DNA of 64,000 nucleotides from the NCBI GenBank assembly GCA_019802505.1, contig JAFMOC010000003.1, positions 885,001-949,000 of the forward strand. The letters are read 5' to 3'. Of the stretch, positions 1 through 11,900 are shown in pieces. The number at the start of each line of letters is the position of its first letter. Position 1 is the first letter of the stretch. The position numbers were made by a program, and so were the translations under genes. The stretch comes from Corydoras sp. C115. Lineage: Eukaryota > Chordata > Actinopteri > Siluriformes > Callichthyidae. The notes beneath the pieces were generated by a model, which saw only the letters and a list, made by a program, of their open reading frames with translations, was not told the origin of the DNA and did not search any database.

Positions 1-806
1 TATGAGAACTATTTTTGGAGTTGCTTTTAAATTTACTTAAACTTGAAAAAAGCAACGTGGTTAGTGTGTATGACTATTACCTCACAGCATAAAGCTCCTG
101 GGTTGATGTTTACAGTGTTATTACTTCTTAACACAAAAGACACACAAAGTGATTGCCAGTTTATAAAGTATATGAATGTCGATTCATCACTTCTAACTGG
201 TAAGCTATAAAACATGAAAAATGAGTGACCTGTATGTGGATGATGCAAACATAAGGTGCAAACAGTCATTTTCAGAGCACTACATCTCAGAAATTTCACA
301 CCAAATGCTCCCAAGGCATTGCATCAAACAAGTTCTGTGCTGAAATCATTTTTAGAAATATTCAGACCCAAAGTAATAGCTTTCATATGTCTCAAAAAAG
401 AAAGCTTTCTGTTTAAAAAGTGGATTATTTTGCCCATTTCTGCTGTAAACAAAACTGGAGATGCTTAGCAGTATGTGGTCACCGTCTTGATTCTCCTCTT
501 TATGATGTACCATACATTATCAGAGGGAGACAGATCTGGACTGCAGGCAAGCCAGTCAAGCACACACATTTATGAAGCCCGGCTGTTGTAACTCATGCAG
601 AATGATGCCTGGCATTGTCCTGCTCAAATAGACATGAAATTCCTTCTTCTTTCCCTAGACCTCTATATCAATAGTACCTTTATTTTTATTCATATCATAA
701 ATCATTAAGTACTTTAATTAATACTTTCTCAGTCCTATGGTGAGACCAAAACCTGACTGATAAACTTTTATTAGTTAGAGCACGGCGATTCAACTGGTTG
801 AACACA

Positions 807-1155
807 TTCATTCATTCATTATCTCCCGCTTTATCCTCTATTAGGGTCGCGGTAGGGTTCCCCATGCCCATCCAGGGGAGAACGTCTCGGGCACTGGGCA
901 GATAGACCCAGGACAGGGCGACAATCTATCACTGGGCACACACTCACTCACACAGACACACTCTATATGGGGCAATTTTGAGAATTCAATTAACTTGATC
1001 CATGTTTTTGGAGTGTTGGAGGAAACCGGAGAACCCGGAGGAAACCCATGCGGACACGGGGAGAACATGGAAACTCCACCCAGATGGGGATTCGAACCGG
1101 GAATCCCTAGCGCTGAGAGGCGAACGTGCTAACCACACTAAGCCACCATGCCGCC
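807..1155 (-). mobile_element. DANA-like tRNA SINE, full length
   Basis: Full copy of the window's main SINE family: tRNA-like head with box A TGGCTTAGTGG and box B GGTTCGAATCC, an internal CA-rich part, and a GATAA(TGAA)n tail. TSD TGGTTGAACACA is at 795-806 and 1156-1167. It lies upstream of the first visible castor2 exon, presumably in an intron. Confidence 0.92.
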
Positions 1156-1481
1156 TGGTTGAACACAATTTATTCAAAACATTTTAGAGACAAATCCAAA
1201 GTTTGATATTGGTTTATAATTGGACAGTATTAAGGGATTTAAATTAGGTTTTTAAGTAATGGTTTAATGACTGCACGCTTGAAATTTTTGGGGACATATC
1301 CTATTTTACTGTATTTGTAATATTTGATAAAAGCAATAAAGGTAATAAAGGCTTCTTGCATATAATGAACACCCAAGCCACTAGTGCTGGTGGAAGTGTT
1401 TGGGTTTGCATTTCTTTGTCATTAAAGACATTGAAAAAACGAACATTTGATTGTGATGTATGATGCGTTCTTCTTTTCTAG

Positions 1482-1911
1482 ATTTCCAAACAACGTCCTC
1501 TTCACCAGCGCTTCAGGAGAGCTTTGGAAAATGGTCCGCATTGGAGGACAACCTTTAGGATTTGGTGAGTTTGCACCAAGGACCATCACTTTTCTATTAC
1601 ATTGAGGCTTACATTGAGCACATTAAATGACTCCCCCTCACCACCATTTCTGTTGACTCCTCTCCAGACGAATGTGGAATCGTGGCTCAAATATCGGAAC
1701 CCTTGGCAACTGCGGACATTCCAGCTTATTACATCAGCACCTTCAAGTTTGACCATGCGCTGGTTAATATGTCCTTCTTGGCTTCATCCATCACTATCCA
1801 GGAAGGGCCATTGCTCAGTTTTCATATTCCTGTCTTGTTTTTCAGGTTCCTGAGGAGAACATCCAGAGTGTGATTGGAGCCTTGAGGACCAATGAGGGCA
1901 CAGGAGAGTGA
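1482..1911 (+). CDS. castor2: CASTOR2-like arginine-sensor family protein, last three coding exons (5' part lies outside the window)
   Basis: Three exons read in frame: 1482-1564, 1668-1762 and 1846-1911, with stop TGA at 1909-1911. The translation contains FTSASGELWKMVRIGGQPLG, then DECGIVAQISEPLA, ADIPAYYISTFKFDHAL and VPEENIQSVIGAL, which matches the C-terminal ACT-type domain of CASTOR proteins (formerly GATSL). FTSASGELWK and VPEEN fit CASTOR2 better than CASTOR1, from memory of both human proteins. The family binds GATOR2 and tunes mTORC1; CASTOR1 senses arginine. Splice sites are AG/GTGAGT, AG/GTTAAT (weak donor) and AG. The gene is convergent with rcc1l, its neighbour in the human Williams-Beuren region as well. 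Earlier exons must lie left of base 1; bases 1-1481 look intronic and hold one SINE. Confidence 0.9.
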
Positions 1912-3964
1912 GAGGCTCCTCTTTTAGTTTGGACAGGAGTCTCTTAGATCCTGCTAGCCTATCTCTTAAAAGTGCCAAGTGCTTGTAGAAAGAGCGTTTT
2001 AGAGGGGGTTTTGAGGAGAACGGGGGGTGGAATTGAAAGACGGGGCCTAGTTCTGTTGACTGTGTGAGTAAGAGAGAGCGAGAGGACGGGTGGGTGGGTG
2101 GATGTTGAGAGAATTAGACCGCTTTAGTGCTGCTCTCCCTCTGTGCCAAAACCCGTCCTTCAGATTCTCACCCTCATGCACCAATCCTGAACCCTGCCTC
2201 AATGTGCATTCTTTTCTACAGGGACCCTCAGATAGTGTGACTGCAGTGTTAGTTTGATTTCTTTTTTTTTTTTTTTTTTTTTTTTTTCCCCCTTCCTCCT
2301 CTGCCTTATCTGCTCCCCACTCCCAATCCTATTTCACCATGGCAACAAGGCCCGCACCTGTTTTTGCTCCCATCAAGCACCAATTCCTGAGACATTGCAA
2401 AGAACCACAGTGTATTAGTGACTGGTTCTCTATTCACAGAGGACCTAGAATGTATGCAGCAAATCGTTTCATCTTTTTTCTTACTGTGCCAAGTCACTTT
2501 AGGCCTAAATAGACTCATTGTCTAAAGCCCAGGCATTTTTAAAATCCAATTTCAAAGGCAGTTTTTTTGTAAAAGTAGTTGGTACTGTCCTGCAGTTTGG
2601 TTTACAAGAGCTGCTTTGTCAGAGAGTCAAAAACAGTTTTCATTTGTATAAAAATGGAAACGGTTTTCGTCTTTTTTTTTTTTCCGTATTTACCTAACTC
2701 CAGTGTTCTTGTTCTTGATGCCATCAGGCTCGCTTATAGCTAAGATGTTTTCTCATGGATGAAGAATGCAATCGCGCTGTTTCAATTCTCTAGTTGCAAA
2801 GGTTTATCAGCCTGATCACAGGAGACCCAGATCCTGTGTTTTCTGAATAGAATGAAACAGTAGTTAAACACTACCTTCAGTTCGTATCCACGTCATATCT
2901 TTTCCACATTTGAAGAAAAAAAAAAAAAAAAAACGCTGAATAAATTGTGCAATTTACTGTAAACAGATTTTAGACACATCTCATGTAGATACACTTTTTT
3001 CCCCCTTTTCCTCCCCTTTTCTATTAAAGCTGTGTTTTATTAATTGGCAGGAGAGAGATGGTTGAATACCTTACATTTCTACCTTCATTTGTTTTTTCCA
3101 TTCAACATTTCTCAAGAGTCTGTTCCTCAAGCGCTGACACAAAGCGAGGAGCACAGTCGTTCACTGAATGTTAGTTGGGGTCTAGTGTTAAGGACACTGG
3201 CGTTAGTTTAGGCCTTCAACTCTCCCACCCCAGTCTGCACTTTATTTAAGGTTTTTCCTCAAGATCTTACCGGTTTTGATGTGAAACGAAATGGGAAGAA
3301 TAATTTCGAAGGATTCTTTTTCGAAGGCATTACCTTTGTTGGTCTTAATGCATGGATGGGTTTTTTTTGTTTTTTTTTCACAGCTTTATTTCTGTTAGAT
3401 CTGATTAGAAACCATGTATTTATCAGTGTTAAAAAGGGTGACCCTTTTTCTTCTCTGACAATTAAAAATAGTAAATTACATGTGTCTTCTTTCAGCTTGT
3501 AGTTTGTCTGCAGTGACGGGACCTGGTTGCACTTTATTTTGCAGTTCTCCCACAGTCGCAAAATTGGTGTTAATAGGTCTAACGAGACGACAAGGATCAC
3601 ATGATTCAGTGCTAATGGCTGTTTGGTTTCGCTGAACTTATGTCACAGTCACAAATCGAGTTATAAAAGCAATCTGCTTCTGAGGTTAAGAAGGAAAGAA
3701 AGAAAGAAACCTCTTGTGCCATTTTAGTGAACAGCATCTGTCATTAGGTCTTTTGTGCATGTTTACACCATGGTCTATATTTTAGAATAGAATAGAATCC
3801 AATTTTATTTTCATTGCTCATTATAAACAACGAAATGCAGTTTGCATCCATCCAGAAGTGCTTTAGCAGATTTATAAACATATACATTACAAAGTGGTCA
3901 TTTGTTGAGTAAAATATACAAATATGAATGTACAGATTATAAATATGAAATATACAACTATGAG
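1912..3964 (+). other. castor2 3' UTR and downstream DNA
   Basis: No exon was recognised here. It holds a T run at about 2262-2287, an A run at about 2916-2933 followed at once by a candidate polyadenylation signal AATAAA (2939-2944), and from about 3786 a short LINE-tail-like segment. The 3' UTR end cannot be fixed from sequence alone. Confidence 0.5.
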
Positions 3965-3978
3965 CATGTACAGACTTT

Positions 3979-4327
3979 CATTCATTCATTTATTATCTCC
4001 CGCTTTATCCTCTATTAGGGTCGCGGTGGAGTTCCCCATGCCCATCCAGGGGAGAACGTCTCGGGCGCTGGGCAGATAGACCCAGGACAGGGCGCCAATC
4101 CATCGCTGGGCACACACTCACTCACACAAACACACTCTATATGGGGCAATTTGGAAAACTCAATTAACTTGATCCATGTTTTTGGACTGTGGGAGGAAAC
4201 CGGAGAACCCGGAGGAAACCCACGCAGACACGGGGAGAACATGGAAACTCCACCCAGATGGGGATTCGAACCGGGAATCCCTAGTGCTGAGAGGAGAACG
4301 TGCTAACCACTAAGCCACCGTGCTGCC
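3979..4327 (-). mobile_element. DANA-like SINE, full length
   Basis: Head, body and tail all present; flanked by the 14-bp TSD CATGTACAGACTTT. Confidence 0.92.
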
Positions 4328-4387
4328 CATGTACAGACTTTGAGCAGATATAATAAGAAATATACAGCTATGAACATGTACAGACTA

Positions 4388-4389
<2 letters not shown>

Positions 4390-4420
<31 letters not shown>
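4390..4420. repeat. (TA)n microsatellite
   Basis: About 31 bases of alternating AT, interrupted by the SINE at 4421-4768; a little more (TA)n follows that SINE, so it inserted into the microsatellite. Confidence 0.9.
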
Positions 4421-4425
<5 letters not shown>

Positions 4426-4768
4426 TTCATTTATTATCTCCCGCTTTATCCTCTATTAGGGTCGCGGTGGGGTTCCCCATGCCCATCCAGGGGAGAACGT
4501 CTCGTGCGCTGGGCAGATAGACCCAGGACAGGGCGCCAATCCATCGCTGGGCACACACTCACTCACACACACACACTCTATATGGGGCAATTTGGAAAAC
4601 TCAATTAACTTGATCCATGTTTTTGGACTGTGGGAGGAAACCGGAGAACCCGGAGGAAACCCACGCGGACACGGGGAGAACATGGAAACTCCACCCAGAT
4701 TGGGATTCGAACCGGGAATCCCTAGTGCTGAGAGGAGAACGTGCTAACCACTAAGCCACCGTGCCGCC
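4421..4768 (-). mobile_element. DANA-like SINE inserted in (TA)n
   Basis: Full-length copy with (TA)n on both sides acting as the target. Confidence 0.9.
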
Positions 4769-4903
4769 CTATATATATATATACTGTATATATACTTACT
4801 GTTTGCACCCAAGACTGCACAATGTCTTCTTCACCTACATTGTAGCAACTCAGTTTAGTGGCTATTGATACTTGTCAATTTGACAATTCTCACTATATAG
4901 ATG

Positions 4904-5549
4904 GGGCAGCACGGTGGCTTAGTGGTTAGCACGTTTGCCTCTCAGCACTAGGGTTTCCATGTTCTCCCTGTGTCCGCGTGGGTTTCCTCCGGGTTCTCCG
5001 GTTTCCTCCCACAGTCCAAAAACATGGATCAAGTCAATTGAGTTCTCCAAATTGCCCCATATAGAGTGTGTCTGTGTGAATGTGAGCCCGGCGATGGATT
5101 GGCGCCCTGTCCTGGGTCTATCTGCCCAGCGCCCGGAACGTTCTCCCCTGGATGGGCATGGGGAACCCCACCGCGACCCTAATAGAGGATAAAGCGGAAG
5201 ATAATGAATGAATGAAAAATTGCCCCATATAGAGTGTGTCTGTGTGTGTGAGTGTGTGCCCGGCGATGGATTGGTGCCCTGTCCTGGGTGTGTCTGCCCA
5301 GCACGTTCTCGCCTGGATGGGCATGGGGAACCCCACCACGATCCCAATCTAGGATAAAGCAGAAGAGAATGAATGAAAAATTGCCCCATATAGAGTGTGT
5401 CTGTGTGTGTGTGTGCCCGGCGATGGATTGGCACCGTCCTGGGTGTGTCAGCCCAGCGTCCGGAATGTTCTCCCCTGGATGGGCATGGGGAACCCCACCG
5501 CGACCCTAATAGAGGATAAAGTGGAAGATAATGAATGGATAAATGAAAA
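4904..5549 (+). mobile_element. DANA-like SINE with triplicated 3' half
   Basis: One tRNA head is followed by three successive copies of the roughly 160-bp 3' module, each starting near TTGCCCCATATAGAG (5053, 5220, 5382) and ending in TGAATGAA. One TSD, ACTATATAGATG (4892-4903 and 5550-5561), encloses the whole unit. See findings. Confidence 0.9.
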
Positions 5550-6076
5550 ACTATATAGATGCACTTTTAGTCCTCTTAAGGCTGTTCTTTATAGTGTGGA
5601 CAACTCCATATATGGTATTATTTGGGTGGTGGATTATTGGCCTTATAGCTGCCAAACAGTGACATTGGCTTACTGTTAGTGTCAGTGTGTTGCCTAAAAA
5701 TAAAAGTTTAACGTCTCAGGTTTCACTAAGAACGAGACACCGTCCGGTAAGCCGTGTCCTGTGAGCACTGATCAAGATTTAGAGCATGATTAACACAAGC
5801 TGCGCAACAAATAAGACACTGTCTCAGATTTTACATCAACAAAGTGGAACAATAAGTCACTGTGTGTGTGTGATACAGTGCACAGTGAACTATAGCAATA
5901 CTGTTGTCTAATCCTTTAACGGCAATGAACACCATGTCAGGGCCATCGCCATGCTAGGAATGTTCCACCACCTAACCAATACCTTCTCTGTTGGGGTTCT
6001 GCCTATTGGAGAACAAGGTAAGCAGAGTGTGCAGAGAAACGGCTGGACCACAGAAATTGTACAACTACAAAGTAGT

Positions 6077-6426
6077 TCATTCATTCATTCATTCATTATC
6101 TCCCGCTTTATCCTCTATTAGGGTCGCGGTGGGGTTCCCCATGCCCATCCAGGGGAGAACGTTTCGGGCGCTGGGCAGATAGACCCAGGACAGGGCGCCA
6201 ATCCATCGCTGGGCACACACTCACTCACACAGACACACTCTATATGGGGCAATTTTGAGAATTCAATTGACCATGTTTTTGGACTGTGGGAGGAAACCGG
6301 AGAACCCGGAGGAAACCCACGCAGACACGAGGAGAACATGGAAACCCCCACCCAGATGGGGATTCGAACCGGGAATCCCTAGTGCTGAGAGGCGAACGTG
6401 CTAAACCACTAAGCAACCGTGCCGCC
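6077..6426 (-). mobile_element. DANA-like SINE
   Basis: Full-length copy ending in CCGTGCCGCC, directly abutting a second partial copy. Confidence 0.9.
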
Positions 6427-6617
6427 CTATATGGGGCAATTTTGAGAATTCAATTGACTTGATCCATGTTTTTGGACTGTGGGAGGAAACCGGAGAACCT
6501 GGAGGAAACCCACGCAGACACGGGGAGAACATGGAAACTCCACCCAGATGGGGATTCGAACCGGGAATCCCTAGTGCTGAGAGGAGAACATGCTAACCAC
6601 TAAGCCACCGTGCCGCC
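6427..6617 (-). mobile_element. DANA-like SINE, head half only
   Basis: Covers the part from CTATATGGGGCAATTTTG to the tRNA head, directly adjacent to the previous copy with no spacer, so it looks like a partial tandem duplication. Confidence 0.88.
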
Positions 6618-7130
6618 ATTTCATAATGTTGATTTCATAAAGGTTAACATCCCAACAGCTCATTGGTTATTGAGTATCTTTAGATTTTTCATGGCAAGGA
6701 ATTAAACATAAATGAACTGGTAACGTACTAATGTTACTAGGTTTAAAAGTTAAAACATGGATAATTAAATCCGGTCAGATTTACTCATTGACGTACATAG
6801 ATTTTTACTTCAGATCAAATGATCAAAACACCAGGATAGAATGCAAACAATACTCACAGCATAAAATGTTCAGTCAGTCTGAAGAAAATATATATTTTTA
6901 ATACCAAAAACCTAACAGACCAAACAGACACTTAGTTTGTTAAACAGGTACACGGGCAAAAGCACAGCATTGACCTTTGTAACTCTTAATGAGACAAAAT
7001 TGGTAAAAGGATTAAAAAAACCCAGCAGTGGGTTATAAAATATTTAATGTTTTTCTATTGGGCAGTGATATCTGTTATAATGAGTTAACGATGTCAGTGA
7101 CGGCCTTCTTTTATTCATATTACACATTTT

Positions 7131-7851
7131 ATCCATCCATCCATTATCTCCCGCTTTATCCTCTATTAGGGTCGCGGTGGGGTTCCCCATGCCCATCCAG
7201 GGGAGAACGTTTCGGGCGCTGGACAGATAGACCCAGGACAGGGCGCCAATCTATCACTGGGCACACACTCACTCACACAGACACACTCTATATGGGGCAA
7301 TTTGGAGAATTCAATTGACCTTGATGTTTAGGCGGCACGGTGGCTTAGTGGTTAGCACGTTCGCCTCTCAGCGCTAGGGATTCCCGGTTCGAATCCCCGT
7401 TCTGGGTGGAGTTTCCATGTTCTCCCCGTGTCCGCGTGGGTTTCCTCCGGGTTCTCCGGTTTCCTCCCACAGTCCAAAAACATGGATCAAGTCAATTGAA
7501 TTCTCAAAATTGCCCCATATAGAGTGTGTCTGTGTGAGTGAGTGTGTGCCCAGCGATGGATTGGCGCCCTGTCCTGGGTGTATCTGCCCAGCGCCCGAGA
7601 CGTTCTCCCCTGGATGGGCATGGGGAACCCCACCGCGACCCTAATAGAGGATAAAGCGGGTGATAATGAATGAAAATGAATGAATGAATTGACTTGATCC
7701 ATGTTTTTGGACTGTGGGAGGAAACCGGAGAACCCGGAAGAAATCACGCAGACACGGGGAGAACATGGAAACTCCACCCAGATTGGGATTTGAACCGAGA
7801 ATCCCTAACGCTGAGAGGAGAACATGCCAACCACTAAGCCACTGTGCCGCA
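7131..7851 (-). mobile_element. DANA-like SINE split by a second SINE
   Basis: The host copy occupies 7131-7330 and 7689-7851. It is interrupted in its AATTGACTTGAT segment by a plus-strand copy. Confidence 0.88.
7331..7688 (+). mobile_element. DANA-like SINE nested in an older SINE
   Basis: Full-length copy inserted in the 7131-7851 element; AATTGAC(C)TTGAT of the host is repeated on both sides as the TSD. Confidence 0.88.
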
Positions 7852-7996
7852 GACAGGTTTTATGTAATATGAAAATAATCATGTCCATGTCTACCTGCGG
7901 AACTTTAGAAAATGAATTTCTATATCGTCTTATCTTTTTATTTGACTGCCATTGACAACAGAGCATTTAAAATATATTAGTTAAATTATTAAAAAC

Positions 7997-8324
7997 TGGT
8001 TTAGTACGTTCACCTCTCAGCACTAGGATTTCTGGTTCGAATCCCCATCTGGGTGGAGTTTCCATGTTCTCCCCGTGTCCGCGTGGGTTTCCTCCGGGTT
8101 CTCCAGTTTCCTCCCACAGTCCAAAAACATGGATCAAGTCAATTGAATTCTCAAAATTGCCCCATATAGAGTGTGTCTGTGTGAGTGAGTGTGTGCCCAG
8201 CGATGGATTGGAGCCCTGTCCTGGGTCTATCTGCCCAGCGCCCGAGACGTTCTCCCCTGGATGGGCATGGGGAACCCCACCACGACCCTAATAGAGGATA
8301 AAGCAGATAATGAATGAATGAACA
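7997..8324 (+). mobile_element. DANA-like SINE, 5' end truncated
   Basis: Starts inside box A (GGTTTAGTACGTTC); body and (TGAA)n tail intact. Confidence 0.85.
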
Positions 8325-8456
8325 TTATGAAATCAAAGAAAATTTGACCATCAGACACATTGAATAGGAATAACTGCTTTTATTTTAAAAAGCAGTATTT
8401 TATCTATAAGAATACTTGAAATTAAATATTGCATAGTTTAATTAATAATAAATTGG

Positions 8457-8600
8457 GTCATTTATTGGACGCTTTTATCCAAAGCGACTTACAAGGTGAG
8501 CACAGCGTTAATCACAATATCCCTGGAGCAATGAGGGTTAAGGACCCACACTGGTAACTTCAGTGGACCTGGGATTTGAACCCCCAACCTTCAGATTTAG
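8457..8600 (-). mobile_element. tRNA SINE with an L2-type tail, truncated
   Basis: Minus-strand reading gives a box B-like GGTTCAAATCC region, CAGTGTGGGTCCTTAACCCTCA, and the L2-type 3' tail (...AAGTCGCTTTGGATAAAAGCG). Same family as 39008-39226; different from the main SINE. Confidence 0.7.
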
Positions 8601-8907
8601 TTAAAATGTTTATTACACTTTTCACATTTCTGAAATTGACTTTTTACACAGAATACTTACAAACTGTTTCCTTAAAATAAACATGAAAATGGACACCAAC
8701 TGAACAGCTCACATAAAGCCATGTATCAGTGCAGGAAATGCAACAGTGGTTTACATTTGCACGCTGTGCAAAAGATTTCAGTCCTCAAAATCAAGCTCAA
8801 CATACAGACACCCACCCCCTGCCCCAGGAAGCGCAAGTTATAAAGTCATTCAGAAAGGAAACTGAACCCACCGTCCTCCTGTCTCTGAGCTCATATGATA
8901 GACTTAC

Positions 8908-11900
8908 CAGAGCAACCATATGATCAACACCACAATACACATCCACCACATGACCAGGAACCGTCACCTGAGAACAATCAAAATACAGTTTAGGTACAAC
9001 ACTTACGTGAAAGGAAACATTCTCTAAAATGTCATGCTGTACGTGAATGAAAGTTTGAGAGAAGGGTTCACACACAAGCACTGACAAAACCTTTTAAAAA
9101 TTGCAATAAATGTAAATGCCAAATGAAAATAAGGTTATTATCAGTCATATATCATTCATTCATTCATTATCTTCCGCTTTATCCTCTATTAGGGTCGCGG
9201 TGGGGTTCCCCATGCCCATCCAGGGGAGAACGTCTCAGGCGCTGGGCAGATACACCCAGGACAGGGCGCCAATCCATCGCTGGGCACACACTCACTCACA
9301 CAGACACTCACACAAACAAACGGGGCAATTTTTTAGAACTCAATTGACTTGATCCATGTTTTGGACTGTGGAAGTAAACCGGAGAACCCGGAGGAAACCC
9401 ACGCGGACACGGGGAGAACATGGAAACTCCACCCAGATGGGGATTCGAACCGGGAATCCCTAGCACTGAGAGGCGAACATGCTAACCACTAAGCCACCGT
9501 GCCACCTCTTCAGTCATATATTCATTCATTCATTATCTTCCGCTTTATCCTCTATTAGGGTCGCGGTGGGGTTCCCCATGCCCATCCAGGGGAGAACGTC
9601 TCGGGCGCTGGGCAGATAGACCCAGGACAGGGTGCCAATCCATCACTGGGCACACACACACTCACACAGACACACTCTATATGGGTCAATTTTTTAGAAC
9701 TCAATTGACTTGATCCATGTTTTTGGACTGTGGGAGGAAACCGGAGAACCCGGAGGAAACCCATGCGGACACGGGGAGAACATGGAAACTCCACCCAGAT
9801 TGGGATTCGAACCGGGAATCCCTAGCACTGAGAGGAGAACATGTTAACCACTAAGCCACCGTGCCGCCCCTTTTTTATTATTTCTTTGGAGTTCATGCTG
9901 AATTTGATTAAGTTTGGATGAGGAGACAGAATCTAGGAAGGCAAATCAGGCCACAAGATAAAAGAAAAACAAGAGCAGGCACTGCAAAGTATGTACCGAC
10001 TTCTCCCGTGAGAGCACTTCTAAGAATCTCATATTTAGAATGACATGCACTAGAAATCTGCAAGAAATTTAACACATTAATGTTAAAAGACTGTATTATT
10101 AATGTTCTGGCTCTTAATCATATTAAGAGTAGCACAAAAAAAAAAGAATTTAGGGTCACGGACCACTTTAAACCCTTTCTAATAATTCATTCATTATCTC
10201 CCGCTTTATCCTCTATTAGGGTCGCGGGGGGGTTCCCCAAGCCCATCCAGGGGAGAACGTTTCGGGCACTGGGCAGATACACCCAGGACAGGGCGCCAAT
10301 CTATCGCTGGGCACACACTCACTCACGCATACACACTCTATATGGGGCAATTTGGAGAACTCAATTGACCTTGATCCATGTTTTTGGACTGTGGGAGGAA
10401 AGCGGAGAACCCGGAGGAAACCCACACGGACACAGGGAGAACATGGAAACTCCACCCAGATTGGGATTAGAACCGGGAGTCCCTAGTGTTGAGAGGAGAA
10501 CGTGCTAACCACTAAACCACCGTGTCACCTCTTTCTAATAATATTGAAACTAAATATTTTTAAAGATGGAATTAAAAGATGTTTTGCTGAAATTGGATTA
10601 GGAATCCTGTGCAAATTACCTGCATTAACCTGCATTAATGTCCTCTTAACTAAGAGGAGAAAACATGACCCTTACAAAATGCAGGTACTCTTACATATCT
10701 ATATTATTATTGGTGTTGATTTTACTCTTTCTATAACAAGGGATTACCTAGGATTTACACATACACCAGTCACTAGACTCCATCCATCCATTTTATTCTG
10801 CCTTATCCTCTATTAGGGTCGCGGTGGGGTTCCTCATGCCCATCCAGGGGAGAACGTTTCAGACGCTGGGCAGATACACCCAGGACAGGGCGCCAACCTA
10901 TCGCTGGGCACACACTCACACTCTATATGGGGCAATTTGGAGAACTCAATTGAATTGATCCATGTTTTTGGACTGTGGGAGGAAACCGGAGAACCCAGAG
11001 AAAACCCACACAGACACGGGGAGAACGTGAAAACCACCCAGATTTGTGTTTGAACCGGGAATCCCCAGCGCTGAGAGGCGAACGTGCTAACCACTAAGCC
11101 ACCGTGCCGCCCCTTTCTAATAATATTGAAACTAAATATTTTTAAAGATGGAATAAAAAGATGTTTTGCAAAAATTGGATTAGGAGTTCTGTGCAAGTTA
11201 CCTGCATTAACCTGCATTAATGTCCTCTTAACTAAGAGGAGAAAACATGACCCTTACAAATTAATTGTACCTTCTGAAGGTACTCTTACACATCTATTAT
11301 TATTGGTGTATTTATATTTTATATATATTTTACTCTTTCTATAACAAGGGATTACCTAGGAATTACACATACACCAGTCACTAGACTCCATCCATTCGTT
11401 ATCTCCCGCTTTATCCTCTATTAGGGTCGCGGTGGGGTTCCCCATGCCCATCCAGGGGAGAACGTTTCGGGCGCTGGGCAGATACACCCAGGACAGGGCG
11501 CCAATCTATCGCTGGGTACACACTCACACACACTCTATATGGGACAATTTGGATAATTCAATTGACTTGATCCATATTTTTGGACTGTGGGAGGAAACCG
11601 GAGAACCCGGAGGAAACCCACACGGACACGGGGAGAACATGGAAACTCCACCCAGATTGGGATTCGAACCGGGAATCCCTAGCGCTGAGAGGCGAACGTG
11701 CTGACCACTAAGCCACCGTGCCGCCCAGTCACTAGACTCCAGAATAAAGCAATGAAATCTTATAAATGGTTTCTTAATGACACATGAAGAATCATCAGAC
11801 TGAGGCAACTAACCCCAATTTCCCCCCAGGCACCATGTACAGGGCTGCCCCTCGCTCCAGGCATGTGTGCTTACTTCAGTAGTGTGTGTATATGGATGTG

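Noticed and set aside
4015..4242. Dozens of recurring 60-130 aa open frames of the type MFSPCPRGFPPGSPVSSHSP or GERFGRWADRPRTGRQSIAG
   Set aside because: They are frames of the SINE body read on either strand; they occur in every SINE copy and have no gene structure.
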